From the NCBI GenBank assembly GCA_019828595.1, contig JAHQRK010000017.1, forward strand, positions 310,001 to 374,000: a stretch of DNA of 64,000 bases. The letters are read 5' to 3'. Within the stretch, counting starts at the first letter, position 1. The number at the start of each line of letters is the position of its first letter. The stretch comes from Aphanomyces cochlioides (taxonomy: Eukaryota > Oomycota > Saprolegniomycetes > Saprolegniales > Verrucalvaceae). The translations under genes and the position numbers were made by a program. The notes under the pieces are model-generated. The model searched no databases. It was not told the origin of the DNA and saw only the letters and a list, made by a program, of their open reading frames with translations. Positions 34,640 through 43,660 of this stretch are shown one piece after another.

Positions 34640-36764
34640 CAGTGATTCACAAGCACTTGCGCGTGAATGTCTGCACCACGATATCCCCGAGCATTTCGTA
34701 TGGAACAAAAAGCTCCGCAAGTGGACATCACGTAAAAGGGGTGGTGATCGTATGATCGGGAGGATGCTGACGGTGTCACCCCGCTCGGGAGACTGTTTTT
34801 TTATGCGAATGCTCTTATGCTACCGACGAGGTCCGACATCGCACGAAGATTTGCGAACCGTCAATGGCGTGGTTCATCCGACGTTCAAGTCCGCCGCACT
34901 TGCCCTTGGCTTTCTTGAAAATGACGAGGAATGGCTAACCTCCATGCGAGAAGCAACTGAAACAGCAACTCCCTATGAGCTCCGAACACTTTTTGTCAGT
35001 ATTCTGATTCACTGTGAACCTGCGGATGCACGAGGGCTATGGATCAAATTCGAAGATGAAATGAGTCAAGATTTTCACCGCATGTACCCCGACGATTCTC
35101 AAAAATCTACAGCTTTCGCAATTCAGGCTTTATCAAGATGCCTCGAGTCGAATGCATCAAGCTTGGATCGTTTTCCGGAGCTTCCACAGCTTGCACATTT
35201 CGAACAATATTTTGCTCTTGAGGAAACAAACAGGGGCCGTCAATCCAACCGATTAGTGTTAGTGGCTATGGAATCTTCGCACAACCAAGAACAAATCCAA
35301 GGCATTTTGGAAGGCAAGTCTACGATGACCGAAGAGCACGAGGTCTTCTACAATGACGTTATGAGCGAGATTACGAAGGAAAGCACTGTTCGAAGAGGCA
35401 AAATATATTTTCTCGAAGGTGAGGGCGGCTCAGGGAAGACGTTCATCTCAAACATTTTACTGCTCAAGTGCGCTCAATGAACAAAATTGCGTTGGATGTT
35501 GCTTCGTCCGGACTTGCTGCTCTGAATTTGATCGGGGGTACAACTGCGCATTCGAGATTCCGTCTTCCAAGATCATTGCACGAGCTTAGCCGATCGTCAT
35601 TGCAAGGCAACTTGAACAGGAAATTGTCTTCTGCGTAGCTCAAATGGGTAATTGTTTTGCTCACCATCGTGAATTGTAGTAGTTCGGGGAATGTAAACGA
35701 TCTTGTTCGTGTGGGAGCCGTTCATAATTTGAGCCGTGATACATCGTGTTTTCAGCTCAAGAACAATTAAACGTGTTCCGTTGCACATGCCTTCCGAAGT
35801 ACACAAATTACGAAGCAGAATAATGGGGCAGCCAACTTTCAAATGCAACTTGTGACTGGGGAAGTTGTTGATGTCTATAGAATTCAGAAACTCGATGGGG
35901 AACTCGCATGCATTTGTGTCCGAGTTGGGTTTGTCAGCAACAGAATCGGCGGCAAATATGTCATTTCGTCGTCGGAAGCGAGTCGCTCAAGAAGTGTTGT
36001 GTTGATGTCAGCAACAACACTGTGTTTGGGTGCAAGGATAGCTCGACATCCAAAATACGATCTAAGTGCATTGATGCGCAGTTTGTTCATGTCTAGATAG
36101 ACGTTGTGTAAAAATGACCCCAAATCATCAGGCGACTTGTATGGAATCGCCAAATCATCAGGTAGTCGAATGTAATCGGCACCGAGTTCGGTACATGTGG
36201 GGTATGTTCCATGACCAATAGACTTGAGCAATGCAGCAAACTCTCGAACACTCTCTGAGTTGTTGTTGGTCAACCTCATGTTCACCGTCAGATGAAACTG
36301 TGCGATATTTCTCCAAAGGTAGCTGTTCTTCAAGCATGCTTCGAGGATTAGCCCAGGAGTGCCCTTCAAAATGACTGGAAGCATTTGCTTGAAGTCGCCC
36401 GAGAATATGACGACCTTTCCACCAAAAGGAAGCGCGTTGTCCATCAAATCTTGTAGCATGTGATCAACGGCCTCCACAGCATACTTGTGCATCATCGAAC
36501 ACTCGTCCCAAATGATAAGTTCTGTGAGACGTAATAGTTCCGCAAGATGCGACTGCTTCCGAGATTCACAATGCTCAAGGTCAAACGATTTCTCACGTGG
36601 GCGTCTACCTTCCAGAACCCGTCTTCTCGCATGGACAGCTTTACGTCGCCATGTCAAGAGCCCAAGCAAAAGGCAACATTAAGTTTTTGGTCGCCAATGG
36701 ACAGTACGATGGACTGCCTGGAATCTACACGAAAAACATTGTGCATCAAGAAGCATTAGAATAG
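34640..36764 (+). pseudogene. Helitron A PIF1-like helicase region, internally inverted
   Basis: The plus strand gives the Walker A motif in EGEGGSGKTF (about 35425) and, after a 1-nt shift near 35470, VASSGLAALNLIGGTTAHSR. From about 35595 to 36565 the helicase reads on the minus strand: LIIWDECSMMHK (Walker B), FSGDFKQMLPV, VNMRLTNN and GCPIILLRNL. From about 36565 the plus strand resumes with AQGQTISHVGVYLPEPVF and HGQLYVAMSRA to a stop at 36762-36764. All helicase blocks are present but the middle one is flipped. Joined in the right order they make one PIF1 core, which unwinds DNA for the Rep nuclease. Confidence 0.85.
35595..36565 (-). other. Inverted segment inside the helicase gene (about 970 bp)
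   Basis: Reading on the minus strand covers motif II through the QFPVQVA segment; the reading frames outside it are on the plus strand. The right break is between CCGAGATTCAC and AATGCTCAAGG (about 36567). The left break is near CATTGCAAGG (about 35597). CATTG/CAATG at the two breaks could be inverted microhomology. Breakpoints are accurate to roughly 10 bp. Confidence 0.8.
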
Positions 36765-37913
36765 TCAGGACTCCATAAAACTTCATCCATAACTAACAAA
36801 CGTTATCATGTTCTTACAAATATATACACTGTGTTGTTGTGGAATTGCCGTGACTTCCTGGATCAAGTCCAATTGCAACGTACCGATGAATTGGACGATA
36901 AATCCTCGAGATTAGCTAACCCCAAACTACGCACCTTATACTTAGATTCAACGTTACAGTACTACAAGAGGAAGAAGTAGGTGGTTGTCAACCAACGATG
37001 ACCTCGATCTACTAATCGATCGCACAGATTGTGCAATGTGAACTTGGGTATATTCTGCTTAGATTCAACCTCAGCATTAAAATGGGAGAAGCATATCGAA
37101 CAGCGGCAAGCTATAAAATTATCAAAGGGTCTGCTTCTTGGAAACAGTCTTTTTGCTGTTCACATCGTGCGCAAAGTTGCCGCAACGGGAAATATCTCTA
37201 TACCAGCAGTACAACCAGCTGCTGAAACTTCGGCATCTCAATTGGCCTTCTTGACCGTGCTCCTAGAACCTCCACCCACCACATGCCACGCTCACATTGG
37301 ACACAACCGTAGCCTTCTTGACCGTGCTCCTAGAACCTCCACCCACCACATGCCACGCTCACATTGGACACAACCGTACCATCTAAGGTTCGCCTTGCTC
37401 CATCTAGATATACTATGTCTCCGACATGTTGGTAGTCGCCTTGAGCATCATCTAAGCGCATGGTCATCATTGTCTTGCCGTCAAATGCGCCGTGAATAGG
37501 ACTGGGTACCTCGAGCGTCTGTATTATCACTGATAAGTCGTTCGTGTTATCTGTGCAAGAACTGGCATTTTTGCACAACAAAACTGGGAAACTATTGAGG
37601 CCAATTCGAAGTAAAATAAGAAAGAAGTGAATAAGGAGTGCGAAGTAAATGTTGTCTCCTTAGTTTCAAAATAATATGATCTCTGATTGGATAATTTATT
37701 TTTCTTTCGGTACGAGTCGACGGTTTTTTGGTCAGGACATGATTTATCTCCTGACGAAAAAAAAATATTCGTCAGTCAACAGTAGCCAATCAGAATGCTC
37801 GGCGTTAACTTATTTTTTTACTTCGAACTGGGCCTGAATCAAATTCAAAATTCATAGTATGGCTTCAAACGTTACATGTGTGTGATCGTTATTTCCAAAG
37901 CAAAACACTCCAC
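36765..37913 (+). other. Helitron A 3' region, mostly non-coding
   Basis: No complete gene. A short plus-strand frame around 36850-36980 (QVQLQRTDELDDKSSRLANP to a stop) and a minus-strand frame at 37330-37581 (MLCKNASSC.. to CGGWRF, with GDIVYLDG) could be remnants of an RPA-like OB-fold protein, which some Helitrons carry, but this is weak. A 67-bp direct repeat occurs at 37245-37311 and 37312-37378. From about 37733 the sequence matches the end of Helitron B. Confidence 0.5.
37245..37378 (+). repeat. 67-bp tandem duplication
   Basis: Two essentially identical 67-bp units start at GCCTTCTTGACCGTGC (37245 and 37312). The content is CCACC-rich. Nothing links it to a function. Confidence 0.85.
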
Positions 37914-37942
37914 CCAGGGGCGTAGCCCTGGCCTCACCCTAG
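37914..37942 (+). other. Helitron A 3' terminus: hairpin + CTAG
   Basis: CCAGGG-6nt-CCCTGG (37914-37931), then 7 nt, then CTAG (37939-37942) and T. This is the canonical Helitron end, with a terminal hairpin shortly before CTRR and insertion before a T. Helitron B ends identically at 41298. Confidence 0.9.
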
Positions 37943-38412
37943 TCTATTACTTACGGCTCTAACGCAACACGTAAGTACGAGACTAAGTACGAGAGTAATT
38001 TTTACATACAAACGTCAAGTCAACAAATGAGCAATTTTTATATACTTTATCCAAGTACAAAATGAGCAATTTGAGACAAGTTCGTTCATAGTAGTCAGCA
38101 CTTCCAACCAACATCAACTCATTTGACCACTCAAGGTTATATTGCCCGATATCCATGGCAAACATCCATTTGGTGTGATGTTGTCAATTATTTGGTGTGT
38201 TGCTCAATACTTGGTGTCATGTTTTGTCACGATGGAACCCAGACGTGCCAGTTGTCGATAATATTAATAATCAAACAATTCCACATACAAAATGAAAATA
38301 TTGTCCTAATATTTAAAATAATACCTGCCTAAGACAAGATGGGCGCTCCTCCAAAGGAACCCGACTGGACTCTTTCAATCTGTATTAAACCATCCGCATA
38401 TCCATGGAAACA

Positions 38413-38474
38413 TCCAAGGAAATATCCATGGATATCCGGATAATTATCCGAAAATCCATGGATATTTCCTTGGA
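38413..38474. repeat. 62-bp near-perfect palindrome (copy 1)
   Basis: Runs from TCCAAGGAAATATCC to its complement GGATATTTCCTTGGA, with centre GGATAATTATCC. Only a couple of positions break the symmetry. It could extrude as a cruciform or fold as a hairpin in RNA. Confidence 0.9.
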
Positions 38475-38552
38475 CGGAACAAAGGAACCCCACTGGACTC
38501 TTTCAACCTGTATTAAACCTTCCGCATAATTATCCGGATATCCATGGAAACA

Positions 38553-38614
38553 TCCAAGGAAATATCCATGGATATCTGGATAATTATCCGAAAATCCATG
38601 GATATTTCCTTGGA
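38553..38614. repeat. 62-bp near-perfect palindrome (copy 2)
   Basis: Same palindrome 140 bp downstream, with one C/T change (ATATCCGG in copy 1, ATATCTGG here). Between the copies a partial terminal repeat (about 38484-38520) recurs, so the element's first 140 bp were duplicated. Confidence 0.9.
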
Positions 38615-38655
38615 CGGAACAAAGTGACATGGAATGCAATGAACACTGTCATGTA

Positions 38656-38805
38656 TTAGATGTAGGTTTTACGATTTGGAAAGTACCAGCTTCGCCACAT
38701 GAACTGATCAAGGTAAGATTGAAGGTCGTCAGTTTGAACACCTCGCATGGCCTTCAAGTACTGTTTCACACGTACTTCCCACACACCTTCAATTGACTGT
38801 GAGTT
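38656..38805 (-). pseudogene. Merlin-like transposase C-terminal fragment
   Basis: Reads NSQSIEGVWEVRVKQYLKAM, then GVQTDDLQSYLDQFMWRSWYF and on to KTYI and a stop. The sequence S-I-E-G-x-W, a Lys a few residues later, and Y-L-x-x-F-M-W-R are hallmarks of the IS1595/ISXO2-like DDE family that Merlin shares. Upstream, an ATG frame at 38831-38932 (MDSLYDLSDVLDYTF to AAVEWCMK) resembles the N-terminal helix region of the same family. A GTAAGT..CAG of 34 nt lies between them, but a deletion junction is the simpler reading. The DDE core is missing. Confidence 0.6.
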
Positions 38806-39889
38806 TCATTCTACAGGAGTTTCAACTTACTTTCATGCACCATTCAACAGCGGCTGACTCGCTGACTGTTTCCTTCATAACCCTGTCGAACGTGTAGTCC
38901 AAGACATCGGACAAGTCATATAGACTGTCCATTGCAAATTTCGAAATGTATGTCCAGACAAGTGAATGGCTTTTATTGTTTGTGTTTAGTGGGTTTCAAC
39001 TGGAGTGGTATTCTATTTCTAAGTATAAGGATAGGATGGTTCTCTTTCAATGGCGCGCATTCGTGGGGTCAGATTGGAGTTTATAGTGTATCTGGATAAT
39101 CGATTCTTTTATCTGGATACAAAATCAATTCGTCATTTGTCCGTTAATACAGGTTGAAAGAGTCCAGTGGGGTTCCTTTGGAGGAGCGCCACGAGATGAA
39201 TGGCAATTGGGTTTTTCTGGGACGATGCAAGGTGAGATGCATGTCTTAGGATAGCTTCACTCGGGCAGAAAAGGCCGCTGAATAAGCGGTCAACACAGTG
39301 TGCAGTAGGGTGACGAGCCCTTTCTGCCACTTTAAGCCATACTCTGGCCAGAGGCTTGGACTCCGAAAGGCGAATTCCGACGCGATATGCGAATGTTACG
39401 AAGTAGGGCCTTTTTGGCTCGAAATACCGGACATTTTCATAGAGCAGCCAGGGACAGCTATAACGTGTGTTTTTACTGTATTTTCATATTGACTTTGGAC
39501 GAGTAAATCCTCTCCCCATTGTTCAACTTTTTATAGTAAGGGGACAATGTGTAACGTTGGTTACCACTATTGCAACTGATGGTGCTACTTTTTTTGACGG
39601 AGTACCACTGTTGATAGTGGGCCTACGGCGAGTATCATGAATCACTGAAGGGGTGTTGCATGAATACTTAGCAGGTGTATTACCCAGTATCAAAGTTTCA
39701 ACTCATTGGATGTACGAGCTCAAAAAGCGATATTAAACAAAGTGATGTTTAATAAATACCGCGAATTCTGTACGGTTTATGAAAGAAATGAGTAGTATTT
39801 TCTGGCAAACCACATTATGTTAAGCTTAAGTGGCGGGACACATACCCACAGTATTTTTACGATCCAATCACATTATCATTTTTGTGTTG

Positions 39890-40624
39890 ATGTTTTTGTA
39901 TGAACATTTGTCTGACGCAGTTTTCTGCGTAGAAAATAACAACTACTCGGCCTCTAAGAAAGGCAAAGGCAATTGCAGTCATGACAATGACAATCAAGGA
40001 CATGCGATCGATAACTCCGAACCTGGCAAGCAAGCAGAGCTTAATGAAGTGCATGCTACCGAACAAGAGTCTGCATCAACTGGAGCTAATGGCTGGGCTG
40101 TAGATGACGATGCCTTGAATCAGGGCAATATTAACGACGAGACGGCTATGAGAAAGGCCAAGAAGGCGGAGTACAACAAACGTGCTCGCAAAAAGAAACG
40201 GCAAGCTCTCCTAAAGGCGGAGTACAACAATCGTGGTCGCGAAAAGAAACGGCATGCTATCGTGGATGAAGTCGACGAAGAGGTGGCAATGGAAAAATCC
40301 AAAAAGGCGCAGTACAACAATCGTGCTCGCGAACAGAAACGGCAAGCTCTCCTGGAAGAGGTCGACAAATCCAAAAAGGCGGAGTACAACAAACGTGCTC
40401 GCGAAAAGAAACGACATGCTATCGTGGAAGACTTCGACAAAGAGGTGGCTATCAAAAGATCCAAGAAGGCGGAATACAACAAACGTGCTCGCGAAAAGAA
40501 GCACAACACTGAGGTTGCGACTCAAGGGCGGGGTGCCATCATTTTGCACCATACGGACATGGATAAGAGCGACGAAGAGGAAACCAAGGAGGGAGAAGAC
40601 GGAATCCAATCACGCTCAAAGTGA
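39890..40624 (+). pseudogene. Helitron B N-terminal Lys/Arg-repeat ORF
   Basis: Same protein as at 31499-32233 in Helitron A, with the same start MFLYEHLSDAV, the same basic repeats and the same ending QSRSK. The identity shows the two Helitrons separated recently. In B there is no downstream Rep or helicase, so even if translated it lacks its partner domains. Confidence 0.7.
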
Positions 40625-41083
40625 CCATCATCTCAAGCTTCTGGCAGCTCAGGAGCAAGAAGATCGCGAGCGCAGAGTTGACAATCGAAGGATCTATGCT
40701 GCGCTACAACCTAACCGTATGAATGAAGGAGGTGAAGAAGAAACCAAGGAAGAAGATATTTCCGATGGAAATGTGGATTGCAACACTGACAATCAATTAC
40801 TTGCCTTGGCAAATGCTGATCCTCCGCTAAACGTGGATGTGGATTTGATTGATGTACCTCCTCGCGAGCAAGGATTAAGTCTCCGGAATAAACCCAAGGG
40901 TCGCCCGAAGAAGAAGAATGGTCACAACAGTGCACGCATTAGTTTCGATGACTTCGATGAATCATTGGTGCCTCTTCATACTATTGAGCAGCGTTCGATT
41001 TGCCGCCATTGCGAAGCGAAGATTTGGCCAGGCGAAGAAAAGGACTGCTGCGGTGGAGGCACTCGAGTGCTACCTGTTGCTAC
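40625..41083 (+). pseudogene. Helitron B truncated Rep N-terminal segment
   Basis: Continues as HHLKLLAAQEQEDRERR, then GRPKKKNGHNSARISFDDF and ICRHCEAKIWPGEEKDCC up to RVLPVAT, matching A. At 41083 the sequence switches to the non-coding Helitron tail, and the frame ends in unrelated codons at 41309. The HUH motif, tyrosines and helicase are all deleted. Confidence 0.75.
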
Positions 41084-41269
41084 AGGACATGATTTAACTC
41101 CTGACGAAAAAAAGTATTCTTCAGTCAACAGTAGCCAATCAGAATGCTCTGCGTTGACTTATTTTTTACTTCGAACTGGGCCTGAATCAAATTCAAAATG
41201 CATAGTATGGCTTCAAATGTTTCATGTGTGTGATCAAATCTTTGTTATTTCCAAAGCAAAACGCTCCAC

Positions 41270-41298
41270 CCAGGGGCGTAGCCCTGGCCTCACCCTAG
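41270..41298 (+). other. Helitron B 3' terminus: hairpin + CTAG
   Basis: The same CCAGGG..CCCTGG hairpin, followed by CTAG (41295-41298) and T. Essentially identical to the end of Helitron A. Confidence 0.9.
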
Positions 41299-42202
41299 TC
41301 TCTGCTTGAGAGGCAACAATCCGGTTGTATTTCGTCGAGTTCACCTCAGGGGTAGGGTTCTAACGAACACTATTTATGGAATGGATAAATATTGTGTATT
41401 GTGATTGGAATTCGTAGGAACGGATTGCCTACACTTAGATTTTGACGAATCAAATTAACTTTTCATTATAATTGGCTGATTTTGAGTTGATATGAGATCT
41501 TTCGATTGCATTGAGGTGAAACTTCATGCGCAACGACCAAGTTAACATGGTCCCGATTCCAGGGGCGTGCTTCCAGCCTGTATGGCTCACATTGAAAAGG
41601 GTACTGTTTTAATGCAGTATTCGTTTTTAAATGTATTTACTACATTTACTGCGATTTTACCCGAGATTTTGCGTGTGATTACATGTTTTAAGGCAAAGAT
41701 TCAGACACGCTTGATTGCATCAAGCACCTCGTACAAGTAGTGGAGTCCAATGTTGTGTTCATCTCATATAGACACAGTACAAGACAGGAGTCATCTTGTC
41801 AAGTTTTCACTAGACTATTCAAATCTTTCTCCTTTTAACGGGCATGAGCTACCACTTGAAGCTTCTGACGTTGAATCCTAACATGAGATGAAAGTGTGCA
41901 AGGATTTCAGTGCTACTTTGCCGGGCTCACGAATCTGGCACACGTTCATCCGCTCCAAACACTCAGATAGAGGACATTCTACAGTATAATTGGTCAATAT
42001 AAAGATGTTTTATAGATGTATGATTGGTCGATGAATCGTAGGAATTTTGTTCCTACGATTTCCCATAAATTTCGGTCAAAAGTAATTCTATACTTTAAAC
42101 TGGTATGTGATTTGACCAACGTCACCATGTGCCATGAGAGATGGGTGTGGCAAGCCATACTCTATCGTAGATTGTTGTGTTTATTCGCAAACACCTTACT
42201 TT
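41299..42202. other. Intergenic, no gene seen
   Basis: Moderately AT-rich unique-looking sequence after the Helitron pair. A short inverted repeat TCGTAGGAATTTTG/CCTACGA occurs near 42036-42060. I found no supported coding region, RNA gene or terminal repeats. Confidence 0.5.
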
Positions 42203-42594
42203 TCACGGCGACCTTTCTTTCTTCGCTGGGAAACATGCTCGGGAAAGCTCCATTGATGTGGAGGGGGAACCGAGGGAGGAGTGTGTCGCCTTGGGCTTTG
42301 CGCGTTCTCTTGAGTCACAACGACGAGCACGACAATCTTCATCGTAGAGTTTCTCCTCGCATCCATGTTGGCGGCATTTCACCGCGATACAAACTCTTTT
42401 CATCGTCTCCGCCAAGGTCGCTCTGTCCAATCAATGTCGGTGGCACCTAAGATTAAATCGTGCTGTGGCAACCACGCCTCCCATTCATCTGACTCCAGCG
42501 TTCTTGGAATGCTTCTAGCAGTTGTTGCATTTGCATGTTGTGTTGGGATGTTTGCGATGAACATTTCGTCTTGCTTTGTTTCGTCATTGTGCAA
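42203..42594 (-). other. Possible small minus-strand gene, unassigned
   Basis: Two overlapping minus-strand frames: 42594-42400 (MHNDETKQDEMFIANIPTQH to RPWRRR) and 42430-42203 (MDRATLAETMKRVCIAVKC to AKKERSP, with several Cys and a basic middle). They would be one product only with a frameshift. The first start lies 25 bp from the divergent secreted-protein gene, which leaves little room for a promoter. Unrecognised and possibly spurious. Confidence 0.25.
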
Positions 42595-42618
42595 AATTAC
42601 CTTGGACTAGCTCGTACC

Positions 42619-43182
42619 ATGCGTCTCTTTGTCACGCTTGCGCTTGCTACCTCTGCCGTCGTGGCGTTCAACCAACCTCGCCAAGACTCACCAGTTTTGT
42701 TGGACCATCAGCAAATCCGCATGGACGCTGCAGACAACGATCTTCGCGTTCTGCAAGGTGGTCGTGATGGCAAACATGCCAAGCGAGGCCTTCGTGGCCA
42801 AGAAGTCCCGACAGCTTCGTATGACTCCTCTGCTAGGCGTCTATCGACTGCTGGCTTGTTTTCATGTTGTTTGAAGGGCCAGAGTAGTGGCCGCACACCT
42901 GCCCGTAACCCTGCTGCGGTCCGCCGACAAGACTCGATGACCGAAAGCCAACGAGAAGATATCACGTTTGTCAATCAAATTCCACTTGCGCATCGTCAAA
43001 ATCGCGGACAAGAGAGACGTCAAAATCGCGGACAAGAGAGACGTCAAGGTCAAGCGGGTGCTGATCAAGGTCGTCGTCAGCCCCAGAGACAAGAGAGTAT
43101 GGCTATGAGTGGCCCATTGGGCAGCCCTGGTAGCTCTGGTCGGTACAGCCGTCAAAGTTCGAGTGGTCGTAGCCCAAGTTAG
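42619..43182 (+). CDS. Small secreted basic protein (187 aa), effector candidate
   Basis: Start chosen at the ATG of MRLFVTLALATSAVVA, a clear 16-residue signal peptide with probable cleavage before FNQPRQ; the open frame extends upstream only through a non-ATG start. The mature protein is rich in Arg, Gln, Ser and Gly. It has a CCLKG cysteine pair near residue 90, an exact tandem repeat of RQNRGQER (about 43006-43047) and a low-complexity Ser/Gly/Arg tail. LRVLQGGRDG and SARRLS recall the Arg-rich segments of secreted oomycete proteins, but no RxLR-dEER arrangement is present. It may be a cell-wall or host-interaction protein. It is one of only two host-like genes here, next to a decayed glucanase. 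Function unknown. Confidence 0.6.
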   Translation: MRLFVTLALATSAVVAFNQPRQDSPVLLDHQQIRMDAADNDLRVLQGGRDGKHAKRGLRGQEVPTASYDSSARRLSTAGLFSCCLKGQSSGRTPARNPAAVRRQDSMTESQREDITFVNQIPLAHRQNRGQERRQNRGQERRQGQAGADQGRRQPQRQESMAMSGPLGSPGSSGRYSRQSSSGRSPS

Positions 43183-43660
43183 GCGTTCGAGAGTGTTGCC
43201 AAAACGCAAGCCTTGGAGTACTTTGGACAGTGTCTTCCTAAGCCTCAATACATTTTCCTTCGTTTTATCCTTCCGAGATCTAGACTGGGCCTCCAAGAGC
43301 ATGCGTCTTCTTGCAGGTCAAAGAAATCCAACGACTGCGTTACTTAGAAGCGTCGGATCCAACTTTCCATACGATCTTTCCTGGGGGCGATCTCTTGTTC
43401 TGCAACTCGTCCGCGATTACAAAAAATGGGGAAAAGAAGCACGGCAAGGCGGTCAAACGAGCTCGCCATCGCAATCTCATCGCTGTTTTTTGCAGTAGAG
43501 TCAAGCTGAAACTATTCTGCTGTTCAAAGGCGGCATGCTGTTTGCTCCATGAACAACACAAGCAGTACGATGTTAGTTTGAAAATAACAAGACTATGGCA
43601 AGTCTTAGTTGGTGATGGTGAACTTTTGGCTCGCCTTGGAAGCGTCGCACGTGACGAGAG
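43183..43660. other. Intergenic with an unassigned plus-strand frame
   Basis: Between the secreted-protein gene and the convergent glucanase remnant. A plus-strand frame after CTTGCAG (43311-43316) reads VKEIQRLRYLEASDPTFHT, then IFPGGDLLFC and on to a stop at 43730, overlapping the glucanase 3' end. The CAG could be a splice acceptor of an extra exon, but I see no matching donor or family. Treated as uncertain. Confidence 0.35.

Larger units (their letters stand above)
30380..37942 (+). mobile_element. Helitron A (about 7.6 kb, broken autonomous type)
   Basis: Starts with TC after an A (30379/30380) and ends CTAG (37939-37942) followed by T. An 18-nt hairpin (CCAGGG..CCCTGG, 37914-37931) sits 8 nt before the CTAG. 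Inside are a Lys/Arg-rich N-terminal frame, a Rep (HUH) nuclease and a PIF1-like helicase, which is the RepHel layout. The 5' terminal 15 nt (TCTATTACTTAAGGC) are tandemly doubled. The coding part has several frameshifts, a stop and an internal inversion, so it is inactive. Confidence 0.88.
38342..39190. mobile_element. Merlin-like DNA element, 849 bp, in Helitron B
   Basis: 47-bp inverted termini with two mismatches, beginning GGCGCTCCTCCAAAGGAACC at both ends, are flanked by 8-bp duplications ACAAGATG (38334-38341) and ACGAGATG (39191-39198) that differ at one base. Helitron A lacks the insertion at the same place. The minus strand encodes a C-terminal IS1595/ISXO2-like transposase piece. 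An 8-bp duplication plus this transposase type points to Merlin. The left side contains a 140-bp duplication with two large palindromes. Internally deleted and non-autonomous. Confidence 0.78.
37943..41298 (+). mobile_element. Helitron B (about 3.4 kb deletion derivative)
   Basis: Begins TCTATTACTTACGGCTC directly after Helitron A's CTAG and ends with the same hairpin and CTAG (41295-41298). Its first half matches A (39199-41083 matches about 30808-32692). At 41083 it jumps from the Rep N-terminal region to A's 3' tail (A position about 37733), so the Rep and helicase domains are deleted. It carries a Merlin-like insertion at 38342-39190. The T and downstream sequence after B would restore an A/T insertion site with A's left flank. 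Confidence 0.88.
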
